A stretch of DNA of 64,000 nt, from assembly GCA_003574785.1 (NCBI GenBank), contig QORU01000004.1, positions 186,001 through 250,000 of the forward strand, given 5' to 3'. Positions 34,414 to 43,238 of the stretch are shown piece after piece; positions within the stretch are counted from its first letter, which is position 1, and each line of letters begins with the position of its first letter. Origin of the DNA: Taklimakanibacter deserti (GTDB taxonomy: Bacteria; Pseudomonadota; Alphaproteobacteria; Rhizobiales; Aestuariivirgaceae). Under the pieces are notes generated by a model. That model was not told where the DNA came from and did not search any database. It saw only the letters and a program-made list of their open reading frames with translations. The translations under genes were made by a program, and so were the position numbers.

Positions 34414-35649
34414 ATGAGACTCGCGCTGTTGGTTACGATGATCGTCGCTATTCTCGCGGGGGTGGCCGGCACGTCGGCGCCGCGCGCCCAAGTGACAGCC
34501 GATTCGGCGTTCGTCATTCATGCGGCGACCATGCTCGACGGGCGCGGCGGCTCGACGCGTAATGCCTACGTCGTCGTGCGCGGCGGACGGATCGAGCGCG
34601 TCGCGACATCGCCCGTCAGCGTCCCCGACGCGCGCGTCATCGAGCTCGGCTCGGCGACTCTGCTTCCGGGAATCATTGATGCCCACGTCCATCCGGGCTG
34701 GTACGTCGATCGCAACGGGAAGCGAAACTCACAGGACAGCGGCGACTCGCCGGTTCAAGCGGTGCTCGCGCGCGCGGGAAATCTCTACGCCACTTTGATG
34801 GCCGGCGTTACGACCATTCAAAGTGTCGGAGGCGGAGGCCTGCAAGACATCGATCTCCGCGACGCCGTCGCACGCGGATGGATTCCCGGCCCGCGCATTC
34901 TCACATCGATCACGCAAATCGGTCGGGCACATATGTCTATGTCCGCTGACTCGCTTCGCATTAGCGTCCGCGAGCTCAAGGCACACGGTGCCGACATCAT
35001 CAAGCTGATCGCATCATCGGAGAGCGCGCTCCTCTCGGAGGCATCATTCTCCGATGAGCAACTCTCGGCCATCTGCGGCGAGGCAAAGGCGCAAGGAATG
35101 CGCTCGCTCGTCCACGCGATCAGCGCGCAGAGCGTTCGCGCCGCGACACTCGCCGGCTGCACGCAGATAGAGCACGGAAGGTTTGCGACCGATGCGGAGC
35201 TCCGCCTCATGGCCGAACGCGGGACAATCTTCGATCCGCAGGTCTGTCTCGTCTTTCAGAACTACATCGATAATGCCGGCGCGTACAATTTTACAGACTC
35301 GTCGCTCGCGGATTACAAGGCCCGAATGGCAGCGGCGTCGGAGGCGTTCGGTCGCGCGATTCGAACGCCGGGCCTCAAGATCGTGTTCGGCACCGATGCC
35401 GTCGCGCTAGCGCACGGCCGCAACGCCGAGGAGCTCGTGTGTCGCGTGAAGTCGGGTCAGTCGCCGATGGAAGCGATCGTCTCCGCAACGTCGGCCGGTG
35501 CGGCGGTACTCGGGCTCGGCGACAAGATCGGAACAATCGCTGCCGGCTACGATGCCGATCTCATCGCGGTCGACGGCGATCCGTCGCGCGACATCGCCGC
35601 GATGCGGCGCGTGGTCTTCGTGATGCGAAGCGGGCGGCAGTATCGATAG
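34414..35649 (+). CDS. Amidohydrolase family protein (imidazolonepropionase-like)
   Basis: 411 residues from ATG 34414 (GAGGG upstream). The alternative ATG 34381 adds 11 basic residues. It has a signal peptide-like start (LALLVTMIVAILAGVAGTSAPRAQ), so probably periplasmic. Metal ligands of the TIM-barrel amidohydrolases are visible: HVH in LLPGIIDAHVHPGW near residue 95, Lys in ADIIKLIASS, His in SLVHAIS, His in TQIEHGRF and Asp in VFGTDAVALAHG near 330. The end GKxGTIAAGYDADLIAVDGDP is typical of prolidase-like members of subfamily 57. More GGA, CGA, TCA and ACA codons than its neighbours suggest horizontal acquisition. Substrate unknown. Confidence 0.82.
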   Translation: MRLALLVTMIVAILAGVAGTSAPRAQVTADSAFVIHAATMLDGRGGSTRNAYVVVRGGRIERVATSPVSVPDARVIELGSATLLPGIIDAHVHPGWYVDRNGKRNSQDSGDSPVQAVLARAGNLYATLMAGVTTIQSVGGGGLQDIDLRDAVARGWIPGPRILTSITQIGRAHMSMSADSLRISVRELKAHGADIIKLIASSESALLSEASFSDEQLSAICGEAKAQGMRSLVHAISAQSVRAATLAGCTQIEHGRFATDAELRLMAERGTIFDPQVCLVFQNYIDNAGAYNFTDSSLADYKARMAAASEAFGRAIRTPGLKIVFGTDAVALAHGRNAEELVCRVKSGQSPMEAIVSATSAGAAVLGLGDKIGTIAAGYDADLIAVDGDPSRDIAAMRRVVFVMRSGRQYR

Positions 35650-35849
35650 GCGAACTCGCTGAAAAACAAGAAATCAGACAACCGCCGGGAATTCCTGAAG
35701 ACCGTTCTTCCACGGTCGGCAAAGTGACGGTGAAGGTCAGGGGCTCGGGCGCTATCAGCGGAACCAGGATTCGCGCTCCGTTCGCACTTCAAAGGCGGGG
35801 GACAAGGGAACGCGCTCAACGAAAAAGCGCTGATTTGCTTGGGAAATGA

Positions 35850-35924
<75 letters not shown>

Positions 35925-36033
35925 GCCGGGGGAGGCTTATGACGCCTAAAGCGGGTCGGATCAAGGGGTTTTGGGAACCCTTTGCTTTCCCGGGCCATTA
36001 TCCCGTCCAAGGGGCGGAAAAACGAGGTGTGTC

Positions 36034-36294
36034 ATGGCCAAATGCGATGTCTGCGGCAATGATTACGATAAATCCTTCAAGGTCACGCAAGCCGGCCGCA
36101 GCATGACCTTCGACAGCTTCGAATGCGCCATTCAGGCCATGGCGCCGCATTGCGATCATTGCGACTGCCGCATCATCGGCCACGGTCTGGAGACCGGCGA
36201 CGGCCGGATGTTCTGCTGCGCCCATTGTGCCAAGGAAGCCGGCATCACCGCCCTCAAGGACCGCACCGCCGAGACCGTGGCGGCCGGTCCCTGA
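36034..36294 (+). CDS. Small cysteine-rich metal-binding (metallothionein-like) protein
   Basis: 86 residues from ATG 36034. Cys and His are arranged in zinc-ribbon-like pairs: CDVCGNDY at the start, FDSFECAIQAMAPHCDHCDCRIIGHGLE in the middle and MFCCAHCA near residue 66. The pattern FDSFECAIxxxAPxCxHCxCRIIGHG matches a family often annotated as prokaryotic metallothionein-like. It probably binds zinc or another soft metal in the cytoplasm. Stands alone between tRNA-Thr and the E1 dehydrogenase gene, with which it converges. Confidence 0.78.
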   Translation: MAKCDVCGNDYDKSFKVTQAGRSMTFDSFECAIQAMAPHCDHCDCRIIGHGLETGDGRMFCCAHCAKEAGITALKDRTAETVAAGP

Positions 36295-36314
36295 CCCCAC
36301 GGAGAAGTATCTTC

Positions 36315-38507
36315 CTAGACCGGGTTCGGCCAATGGCCGCTTTCGCGCAAGACGCGCTCCAGAGCCGGCTTGATGTCCGATGTACCGGCAATGGCCGCCG
36401 ATTCGAGGATCTTGGAGATGCTGGGCGCCGCCTCGCCGCCATGCACGCGCTGGACCGGCTGGTCGAGCCAGTCGAAATAGCGCCGATGAATTTCATCGGC
36501 CAGCAGCCCGCCATAGGAGGTTCCGAGCGCCCCCTGCTCGACGATCAGGACCTTGTTGGTCTTCCTGACCGACATGCCGATCGTCTCCCAATCGATGCTG
36601 GCCCGATCGAGGCTGCGCAGATCGATGACCTCGGCATCGATGGCGAGCTCGCTCACGAGATCGACGGTTTTCCTCACCATGGCCGAGTAGGTGAGAACCG
36701 TCATCATCTCGCCGGCGCGAATCACCTTGGCCTTGCCGAAAGGAATGAAATAATCGAGATCGTCGGCCGGCGCCGGGCCTTTGCTGCCATAGAGATCGAC
36801 ATGCTCGATCACCAGCACCGGATCCCGGCTCAGAAGCGCCGTGTTCATCAGGCCGACATAGTCGAAGGGCGTCGCGGGTGCCACGATCCGCCATCCGGGC
36901 GAGGTCGCGAATATGCCGGCCGGATCCATGGAATGCTGCGAGCCATAGCCGGTGCCCATGGCGATCTTCGTCCGCAAGACCAAGGGCACGGCGATATTGC
37001 CGCCAAACATATGGCGGGCCTTGCCGATCTGGTTGAACACCTGGTCGGCGGCGACCCAGACGAAATCGGGATACATGAATTCGACGATAGGCCTGAAGCG
37101 TCCATCCATCGCCATGCCGCCGGCAAGGCCGGCAAAGGCCGCTTCGCAAATAGGCGTGCCCAGCACACGGCCGGGGAACTCGTCCGCCAGCCCCTTGGTG
37201 GCACCATTGGTGCCGCCTCTCAGCCGGTGGATATCCTCGCCGAGAAGGATGATGCCCTTGTCGCTCTGCATGCGCGCGCCGAGTGTCCGGGCGATCACAT
37301 CGACGAACTTCGCTTCCACGTCGATCGCACCCTGGAACGTCTCGAGCTCCTCGGTTCGCATACCCTCGAGCTCGCTCTGGTCGCTCCTGATCCCGACATC
37401 GCGAAATGCCTTGTCCGGCCATAGGCCTGAGCGGATGCTGCGCTTGCCCGCTGCTTCCTCGGTCAGCTCATCGGCGATCTCAGCCATCAGAACCTGGCAT
37501 TGCCGGCGCAGCGTTTCGACCGCAGCTTCGCCGATCAACTGCCGCCTCTGCATTTCCTCGGCCACCCGATGCAAGGGGTCGCGCTCGCGCCACTGCGCCT
37601 CCTCGTCCTTGCTGCGATAGCCGAAGGCGCTGCCCGGCAGGGGCCCGTTCTGGTGGAAATAGCGATAGACCTCGACCTCGATGATGGTCGGGCCTTCACC
37701 CCGCCGCATGATCGAAGCCGCCTCCTCCGTCGCCAGATAGACCGCCAGAGGATCCATCCCGTCGACGCGGAAGGACGGTATCGCGAAGGCCGCACCCCGC
37801 GACGACAGCCTGGGCTCGGCGGTCACCTCGGCAACCTTGGTCGCGACCGCATAGCCGTTGTTTTCGATGAAGAAGCACACCGGCAGCTTCCACGCCGCCG
37901 CCAGGTTCATCGATTCGAGGACCGAGCCGATATTGATCGCGCCGTCGCCGAAATGCGTAAAAGCCACATTGTCGGTTCCGGCCATCTTATGGGCGAAGGC
38001 GGCACCGAGAGCGAGCGGCGCGCCGCCGCCGACGATGGCGTTGGTGCCGAGATTGCCGGCAGCTTCCCAGCGCAGATGCATCGAGCCGCCGCGGCCGCCG
38101 CAGAAGCCGATCGAAAGCCCGAGAATTTCACCCAGGCTCTTGCGCACAAGACCGCGGACGTCTTCGGAAAAGGCGCTCGTGGTCGCAAAGCCCTCGGGCT
38201 GCAGATAGCTCAGCGCCTTGAGCAGGAATTGATGATGGCCACGATGCGAGCCATTGATCTGATCGCCGGACTTGAGCGCCCACATGGCGCCGGCCGCACC
38301 GCCTTCCTGGCCAATGGCCGAATGCGCCGGCCCATGGACAAGGCCGAGCCCGGCGAGATCAAGCACCTTCTCCTCGAAGGCCCGAACCAGATGCATCGAG
38401 ACCAGCATGCTGGCGAGGAGCTGGGGCGAGGCCGCCGCCCAGTCCGCTGGTTCCGTGCGGATTTCCTGCCAGGCGCTTCTGGGGAGGAGAACGTCAAAGA
38501 TCGCCAT
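36315..38507 (-). CDS. Thiamine-dependent E1 dehydrogenase with alpha and beta subunits fused
   Basis: 730 residues. The N-terminal half is an E1 alpha subunit (IGQEGGAAGAMWALKSGDQ, GGRGGSMHLRW, and the thiamine diphosphate motif GDGAINIGSVLE...ENNGYAVAT near residues 185-225). The C-terminal half is an E1 beta subunit (LLGEDIHRLRGGTNG, PICEAAFAGLAGGMAMDGRFRPIVEFMYPDF, EVIDLRSLDRASIDW). Usually these are two proteins; the join is near residue 380. Such enzymes decarboxylate 2-oxo acids or cleave acetoin and pass the acyl group to a lipoyl E2, which is absent here. Last gene of the ABC transporter / SDR operon, 14 bp after the SDR. Confidence 0.88.
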   Translation of the reverse strand: MAIFDVLLPRSAWQEIRTEPADWAAASPQLLASMLVSMHLVRAFEEKVLDLAGLGLVHGPAHSAIGQEGGAAGAMWALKSGDQINGSHRGHHQFLLKALSYLQPEGFATTSAFSEDVRGLVRKSLGEILGLSIGFCGGRGGSMHLRWEAAGNLGTNAIVGGGAPLALGAAFAHKMAGTDNVAFTHFGDGAINIGSVLESMNLAAAWKLPVCFFIENNGYAVATKVAEVTAEPRLSSRGAAFAIPSFRVDGMDPLAVYLATEEAASIMRRGEGPTIIEVEVYRYFHQNGPLPGSAFGYRSKDEEAQWRERDPLHRVAEEMQRRQLIGEAAVETLRRQCQVLMAEIADELTEEAAGKRSIRSGLWPDKAFRDVGIRSDQSELEGMRTEELETFQGAIDVEAKFVDVIARTLGARMQSDKGIILLGEDIHRLRGGTNGATKGLADEFPGRVLGTPICEAAFAGLAGGMAMDGRFRPIVEFMYPDFVWVAADQVFNQIGKARHMFGGNIAVPLVLRTKIAMGTGYGSQHSMDPAGIFATSPGWRIVAPATPFDYVGLMNTALLSRDPVLVIEHVDLYGSKGPAPADDLDYFIPFGKAKVIRAGEMMTVLTYSAMVRKTVDLVSELAIDAEVIDLRSLDRASIDWETIGMSVRKTNKVLIVEQGALGTSYGGLLADEIHRRYFDWLDQPVQRVHGGEAAPSISKILESAAIAGTSDIKPALERVLRESGHWPNPV

Positions 38508-38521
38508 GGTTGCCGACCGCT

Positions 38522-39274
38522 CTAGGCCGCGAGGAAGCCGCCATCGACCGGCAGCACGGTGCCGGTGATGAAGCTGGACATCTCGGAAGAGAGGAAGACG
38601 ACGGGTCCGACGATCTCGTTCACTTCGCCGATCCGTTTCATCATCACCCGGTTGAGGAACCAGTCTGCGCCATTGGGGCGGGACAACTGCGCCCGCGCCA
38701 TGTCGGTCATCATGATCCCGGGCGCGACCGCATTGACCCTGACGCCATGCTCGGCAAGATCGCGCGCCAGCACCTGGGTCAGGGAGCGGATGGCGCCCTT
38801 GGAGACCACATAGCCCGCGGTCGATGCGCCGCTGACGAAGGCGACGACGGAAGCGATGTTCACGACCGCTCCCCTCGACGATTTCAACGCCGGAACGAAG
38901 GCGCGCACCACATTGAAGGCGCCGTTGAGATTGACCGCCATGACGCGGTCCCAGACATCGTCGACCGCCGGATCGTCGATCGCCGCCCGGCCCGCAATAC
39001 CGGCATTGTTGATGAGGATATCGAGATTGCCGTAGCGCGCCGTGATCTCGTCGGCCGCCGCATAAGCGGCCTTGCGGTCGGTCACGTCGATTTGCGCCGC
39101 ATGCGCCTCGCCGCCGCGGCTCCTGATCTCATGGGCTATGGTCTCGGCGGCCTCGGCATTGCGGTCGCTGCAGATCACCTTAGCACCTTCGCGGGCAAGC
39201 CCATGCGCGATCGCCGCGCCAAGCCCGTGCGCCGATCCGGTCACCAAGGCGAGCTTCGTCGTCAGAAGTCCCAT
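38522..39274 (-). CDS. SDR-family oxidoreductase
   Basis: 250 residues from ATG 39274; a longer frame from 39337 adds residues without SDR character. Classical short-chain dehydrogenase: cofactor loop TGSAHGLGAAIAHGL near residue 13, NNAGIAG near 88, catalytic Ser in VNIASVVAFVSG (about 140) and YVVSKGAIRSL with the YxxxK pair near 153, then the substrate lid and a C-terminal ITGTVLPVDGGFLAA. It likely oxidises a hydroxyl with NAD(P). It is embedded between the ABC ATPase (34 bp) and the E1 gene, so it probably acts on the imported compound or its product. Confidence 0.87.
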   Translation of the reverse strand: MGLLTTKLALVTGSAHGLGAAIAHGLAREGAKVICSDRNAEAAETIAHEIRSRGGEAHAAQIDVTDRKAAYAAADEITARYGNLDILINNAGIAGRAAIDDPAVDDVWDRVMAVNLNGAFNVVRAFVPALKSSRGAVVNIASVVAFVSGASTAGYVVSKGAIRSLTQVLARDLAEHGVRVNAVAPGIMMTDMARAQLSRPNGADWFLNRVMMKRIGEVNEIVGPVVFLSSEMSSFITGTVLPVDGGFLAA

Positions 39275-39308
39275 CGCGATCCCGCTTCCGTCATTGGCCC
39301 CTCTCGAC

Positions 39309-40391
39309 TCAAGCGGCACGGATGAGCTTCGCGTCATTTGGGCTCCATCCGACGAACACTTCCGCGCCTCTTTCGATGTTGCTGTATTGGCCTGAGACTT
39401 CGCGGGCGATCAGGTCGTCGCCGCCTTGCAGCGTCTTCAGGATGACCTTCCGGGACGATCCCAGATAGACGATGTCGGTGACGGTGGCGGCGAGGCCATT
39501 GCCGGAGGCTGTCCCGTTCCTGCCCGACAGGCGCATGCTTTCCGGCCGCACCAGGAGCGCGATCTCCATCTCCCCCGGCAGGCCGGTCGATTGCACATCG
39601 AGCACCTGATCATGGCGCGAGACGAAGGCGCCCGATCGTCTTTGCCCGTGAATGATGTTCGATTCGCCAAGAAACCGCGCCACGAACAGATTGGCGGGAT
39701 CGGAATAGAGCACCTCGGGCGTGCCGACTTGCTCGATCCGGCCGTCGCGGAAAACCGCGATCTGGTCGGAGAGCGCCAAGGCCTCCTCCTGGTCATGAGT
39801 GACATAGATGAACGTGCTGCCGACATCACGATGCAGACGGCTCAGCTCGAGCTGGAGCTCTTCCCTGAGCTTTCGGTCGAGCGCGCCCAGCGGCTCGTCC
39901 ATGAGCAGCACGGGCGGCTCATAGACGATGGCGCGCGCCACCGCGACGCGCTGCTGCTGCCCGCCGCTGAGCTGTTGCGGATGCTTCTTCTCGAAGCCCT
40001 CGAGATGCACCCGCTTGATCGTGTTCCCGACCTTTATCTTGACCTGGTCTTCCGACATCCGCCGGCGGCGCAAGGGATAGGCGATGTTCTCGAAGACGCT
40101 GAGATGGGGAAACAAGGCATAATGCTGAAAGACCATGCCGAGCTGGCGCTTGTTGGGCGGCAGATCGGAAACGTCCTTGGTGTCAATCCGCACTGACCCG
40201 ACGGTCTGCCGGATGAAGCCGGCGATCATGTTCAAGGTCGTCGTCTTGCCCGAGCCGCTGGGCCCGAGGAACGTCATGAAGCAGCCCGCTTTGATGTTCA
40301 AATTCACGTCGAGGACGGCCGCCTCGCCATCATGGAAGCGCTTGGTGAGGTTGCCGAGATCGACACGGGCTCCGTGCTGGCTGGATGTCAT
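39309..40391 (-). CDS. PotA-like ABC transporter ATPase
   Basis: 360 residues from ATG 40391, overlapping the permease gene by 4 bp. Walker A is GPSGSGKTTTL near residue 40, Q-loop GMVFQHYALFPHLSVFENI, signature LSGGQQQRVAVARAI near 137, Walker B VLLMDEPLGALD near 157 and H-loop YVTHDQEEAL. A TOBE domain follows (GESNIIHG and LLVRPESMRLSG), as in PotA/FbpC importers of polyamines, iron and small compounds. Third gene of the operon. Confidence 0.93.
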   Translation of the reverse strand: MTSSQHGARVDLGNLTKRFHDGEAAVLDVNLNIKAGCFMTFLGPSGSGKTTTLNMIAGFIRQTVGSVRIDTKDVSDLPPNKRQLGMVFQHYALFPHLSVFENIAYPLRRRRMSEDQVKIKVGNTIKRVHLEGFEKKHPQQLSGGQQQRVAVARAIVYEPPVLLMDEPLGALDRKLREELQLELSRLHRDVGSTFIYVTHDQEEALALSDQIAVFRDGRIEQVGTPEVLYSDPANLFVARFLGESNIIHGQRRSGAFVSRHDQVLDVQSTGLPGEMEIALLVRPESMRLSGRNGTASGNGLAATVTDIVYLGSSRKVILKTLQGGDDLIAREVSGQYSNIERGAEVFVGWSPNDAKLIRAA

Positions 40392-42076
40392 GGCGAGCGC
40401 CTCAGGAAATAGGTGGAACAGAACAGCGCCGTGGTGACGAAGACGACCACGGTCGATGCCGCCGCGATCGTGGGATCGACCTCGGCGGTGACGGAAAGAT
40501 ACATCTGCACCGGGAGCGTCCGAGTGTCGGGCCCCTGCAGGAAGAGCGTGTAGACGATCTCGTCGAAAGAAGTGACGAAGGCGAACACCATGCCGGTGAT
40601 CACGCCGGGCAGGATGAGCGGCAAGGTCACGGTCCTGATCGTCTCGGCGCTGGAGGCGCCGAGCGATGACGCCGCCATTTCGAGCCTTGTGTCGAAGCTC
40701 TTGAGCACCGAGCTGACGGTGATCAGCACGAAAGGCAGCCCCAGCACCGCATGCGCGAGGATGAGGCCGGTGAACGTCTCGGAGAGACTGAGCCTGAGGA
40801 AGAAGACATAGGCGGCGACGGCGCCGACGATGCCGGGCAGCACGATCGGCGTCAAAAGGACGGCATAGGCCGCCTGACACCAGCGGGACGTGGAACGCGT
40901 CAGCCCATAGGCGGCGGCACTGCCGAAGACGGCGGCGAGCGTCGCCGAGCAGATGCCGATGACGAGCGAATTGCGCAGGCTCGCCGACCACACCGGATCG
41001 GTGAAGAAGTGGATGAAATAACGCAAGGAGTATTCGCTGGGCGGGAATTCGAAGCTCGGCCGCCCGGTGAAGGCCAGCAAGGTGACGACCGGAACGGGCA
41101 GAAAGAGGATGAGTCCAACCACCGCGGTGTGCAGCCGCAACGGCCATGGCAGTTTCTGCCCGGCGCGCGAGCCGGTTTCGGCGCCATAGCCGCCGATCAT
41201 GTTGCCCGAGGACAGGAACCGCGCGGTCAGAACGAGGATGATGGCGACGGCGAAAGCCAGAATGAAGCTGCCGGCGCCGGCGAGGTTGAACGCGAGAAGG
41301 CGGTTCACCTGCACACCGATATAGGGTGCGATCATGGCTTCGCGCGGCGAACCGAGGAGCATCGGCGTGACATAGAAGCCGAGCGACATGATGAAGACGA
41401 TGGTCGCCCCGCCGATGATGCCGGGAAGCGTCAAAGGCAGATAGACCGAGCGCAGCGCGGTCAAGCGCGAGGCGCCGAGCGATTCCGCGGCAAGCACCAG
41501 GCGACGATCGACACCGATCATCGAATTGTAGAGCGGCAGGACCATGAACGGCAGGAGCAGTTGCGTCATCCCGATGGTGACGCCAAGCTCGGTGCGGATC
41601 AGGGGCAGCCGCCCCAGGCCGAGCGCGTCCAGCATGTTGTTGATGACGCCATTGTCCGACAGCAGGATGACCCAGGCGAAGGTCCGTGCCATCAGGCTGG
41701 TCCACAAGGGCAACAGGACCAGGATGGTGAGCAGCAGCCATGTGTGGCGCTTAGCGAGCGTCATGGCATAGGCGTAAGGGTAACCCAAGAGCAAGGTCAC
41801 GCCGGTGACGATCGTCGCCATCTTGAGCGTGCGCAGGAAAGCGCGCTGGAATCCCGCCCGCGACAGGAGCTCCGCATAATTGCCGAAGCCCGGCACGGGA
41901 TCGGTAAGGCTCATGAACAGGAGCCAGCCGAGCGGCAGGATGGTCACCAGCAGGAGCAGAAGGAAGGCCGGCAGCGCCAGGACCTCGCGCCCGGCGGTCA
42001 GCCGGGTCTTCCACCTGGTGCGGCGCCTCGACCAATCCCCTGCTCCCACCAGACTCTGCTCCACGGCCAACCTCAT
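40388..42076 (-). CDS. ABC permease with two fused domains (PotB-PotC type)
   Basis: 562 residues with two successive permease domains. Each has about six membrane helices and an EAA loop: first ESLGASRLTALRSVYLPLTLPG near residue 200, second ASSLGASSAETIRTVTLPLILPG near 480. The two halves correspond to PotB and PotC of the spermidine/putrescine family, which are normally separate proteins; fusion also occurs in FbpB-like iron permeases. The N-terminal region (about 30 residues) is polar and basic. Second gene after the binding protein (44 bp). Confidence 0.92.
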   Translation of the reverse strand: MRLAVEQSLVGAGDWSRRRTRWKTRLTAGREVLALPAFLLLLLVTILPLGWLLFMSLTDPVPGFGNYAELLSRAGFQRAFLRTLKMATIVTGVTLLLGYPYAYAMTLAKRHTWLLLTILVLLPLWTSLMARTFAWVILLSDNGVINNMLDALGLGRLPLIRTELGVTIGMTQLLLPFMVLPLYNSMIGVDRRLVLAAESLGASRLTALRSVYLPLTLPGIIGGATIVFIMSLGFYVTPMLLGSPREAMIAPYIGVQVNRLLAFNLAGAGSFILAFAVAIILVLTARFLSSGNMIGGYGAETGSRAGQKLPWPLRLHTAVVGLILFLPVPVVTLLAFTGRPSFEFPPSEYSLRYFIHFFTDPVWSASLRNSLVIGICSATLAAVFGSAAAYGLTRSTSRWCQAAYAVLLTPIVLPGIVGAVAAYVFFLRLSLSETFTGLILAHAVLGLPFVLITVSSVLKSFDTRLEMAASSLGASSAETIRTVTLPLILPGVITGMVFAFVTSFDEIVYTLFLQGPDTRTLPVQMYLSVTAEVDPTIAAASTVVVFVTTALFCSTYFLRRSP

Positions 42077-42120
42077 TCAAGGCGCCATCGGCGTTTGCAC
42101 CGATGACGCTTCTGTCTCTG

Positions 42121-43149
42121 CTATTTGGAGGACACCCAATCGGTGAAGCGCTTCGTCGCTTCCTCCTGGTTCTTGGCATACCAGGCCTGGTCGACGACGA
42201 TCAGCTCATCGGCATGGCCGGGCGTGGTGATGAGGAACTGCTTGAGCACATCATTGGCGTTGGGCGTGGCCTGGTCATTGACCGGCGCATAGCCGACGAA
42301 GTCGGTTATCTTGCTTTGCGCCTCGGGGCTGATCGCTTCGGCGATCATCTTCATGCCGGTCTCGCGATGCTTGCTGCCTTTCGGCACCATAAGCACATCA
42401 TAGGTGGCCAAGGGCTGCGTCCATACGGGTTTGAATTTGGCGCCGTTCTTGACGGCATTATAGGCACGGCCCGACCAGGAGACGACCATATCGACCTCGC
42501 CCCGTTCCATCATCTCCTGCATCTGCGCGCCGGTGTCGAAGAACACGAGGCTCGATCCGAGCGTATCGAGCTTCTTGAAGGCGCGGTCGTAATCGAGCGG
42601 GAAAAGCTGGTCGGGAGCGACGCCGTCGGCGAGCAAGGGGACCTCCAGCGTTCCCGCCCAGGCGGCATTGTACATCGCCCGCTTGCCGGGGAATTTCTCG
42701 GTGTCGAAGAAATCGCCCCAGGTCTTCGGCGGATTGTCTCCGTATTTCTCCGTGTTGTAGACTAGGAGGAAGGCGTACTGGAAGATCGGGACGGCGCAGT
42801 CGGATACCATCTTCTTCGGCAGATGGCTGACATCGACGACCGCCGTGTCGATCTTCTCGGCATAGGTGCCGCAGGAGCCGACCGGGAAGAACGGATCGGA
42901 ATGGAAGACATCCCAGGTCACCCGGTCGGCGTCGACCATGGCTTTGATCTTCGCATAATTGCCGTCCATGACGTCCTGTTTCACGCCGACGCCGGTCCGT
43001 TGCGCGAAAGGTTCGATCATCACCTTGGTGAACATCTCCTGGCTCGCTCCGCCCCAGCCGACGAACGTGATCTCCTCCGCAGCGAGGCTCGCGCTCATTC
43101 CGCCCGCCAGGGCAAACGCTATCGTACTGGCCGCCAAAAATCGCTTCAT
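42121..43149 (-). CDS. PotD-type extracellular substrate-binding protein
   Basis: 342 residues from ATG 43149, with a Sec signal peptide (MKRFLAASTIAFALAGGMSASLAAEEITFVGWGG; cleavage after LAA). The longer frame from 43227 would bury the signal. The mature protein belongs to the spermidine/putrescine-binding cluster: TFVGWGGASQEMFTKVM, WDVFHSDPFFPVGSC, VYNTEKYGDNPPKTWGDFFDTEKFPGKRA and MMERGEVDMVVSWSGRAY. The ligand cannot be read from sequence. It starts the operon with permease, ATPase, SDR and E1 genes; a palindrome at 43177-43190 stands 27 bp before its start. Confidence 0.92.
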   Translation of the reverse strand: MKRFLAASTIAFALAGGMSASLAAEEITFVGWGGASQEMFTKVMIEPFAQRTGVGVKQDVMDGNYAKIKAMVDADRVTWDVFHSDPFFPVGSCGTYAEKIDTAVVDVSHLPKKMVSDCAVPIFQYAFLLVYNTEKYGDNPPKTWGDFFDTEKFPGKRAMYNAAWAGTLEVPLLADGVAPDQLFPLDYDRAFKKLDTLGSSLVFFDTGAQMQEMMERGEVDMVVSWSGRAYNAVKNGAKFKPVWTQPLATYDVLMVPKGSKHRETGMKMIAEAISPEAQSKITDFVGYAPVNDQATPNANDVLKQFLITTPGHADELIVVDQAWYAKNQEEATKRFTDWVSSK

Positions 43150-43176
43150 CGTCTCTCTCCCTGTCGTTTTTGTTTC

Positions 43177-43190
43177 ATACTTCCGAGTAT
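43177..43190. promoter_or_regulatory. Palindromic operator upstream of the transporter operon
   Basis: ATACTTCCGAGTAT: 5-bp arms ATACT/AGTAT with a 4-bp core, placed between the GntR gene end and the binding-protein start. Read on the other strand, it differs from the palindrome at 46845-46858 at a single central base. Confidence 0.6.
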
Positions 43191-43238
43191 CATGAAAGCA
43201 TTGCGGCGATTTTCTGTCAACAGTCACGCGGTCTGTGA

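Noticed and set aside
39309..41741. 810-residue minus-strand frame extending the ABC ATPase upstream
   Set aside because: The extra 450 residues are an antisense-phase reading of the permease gene; the ATPase begins at ATG 40391 with a 4-bp overlap.
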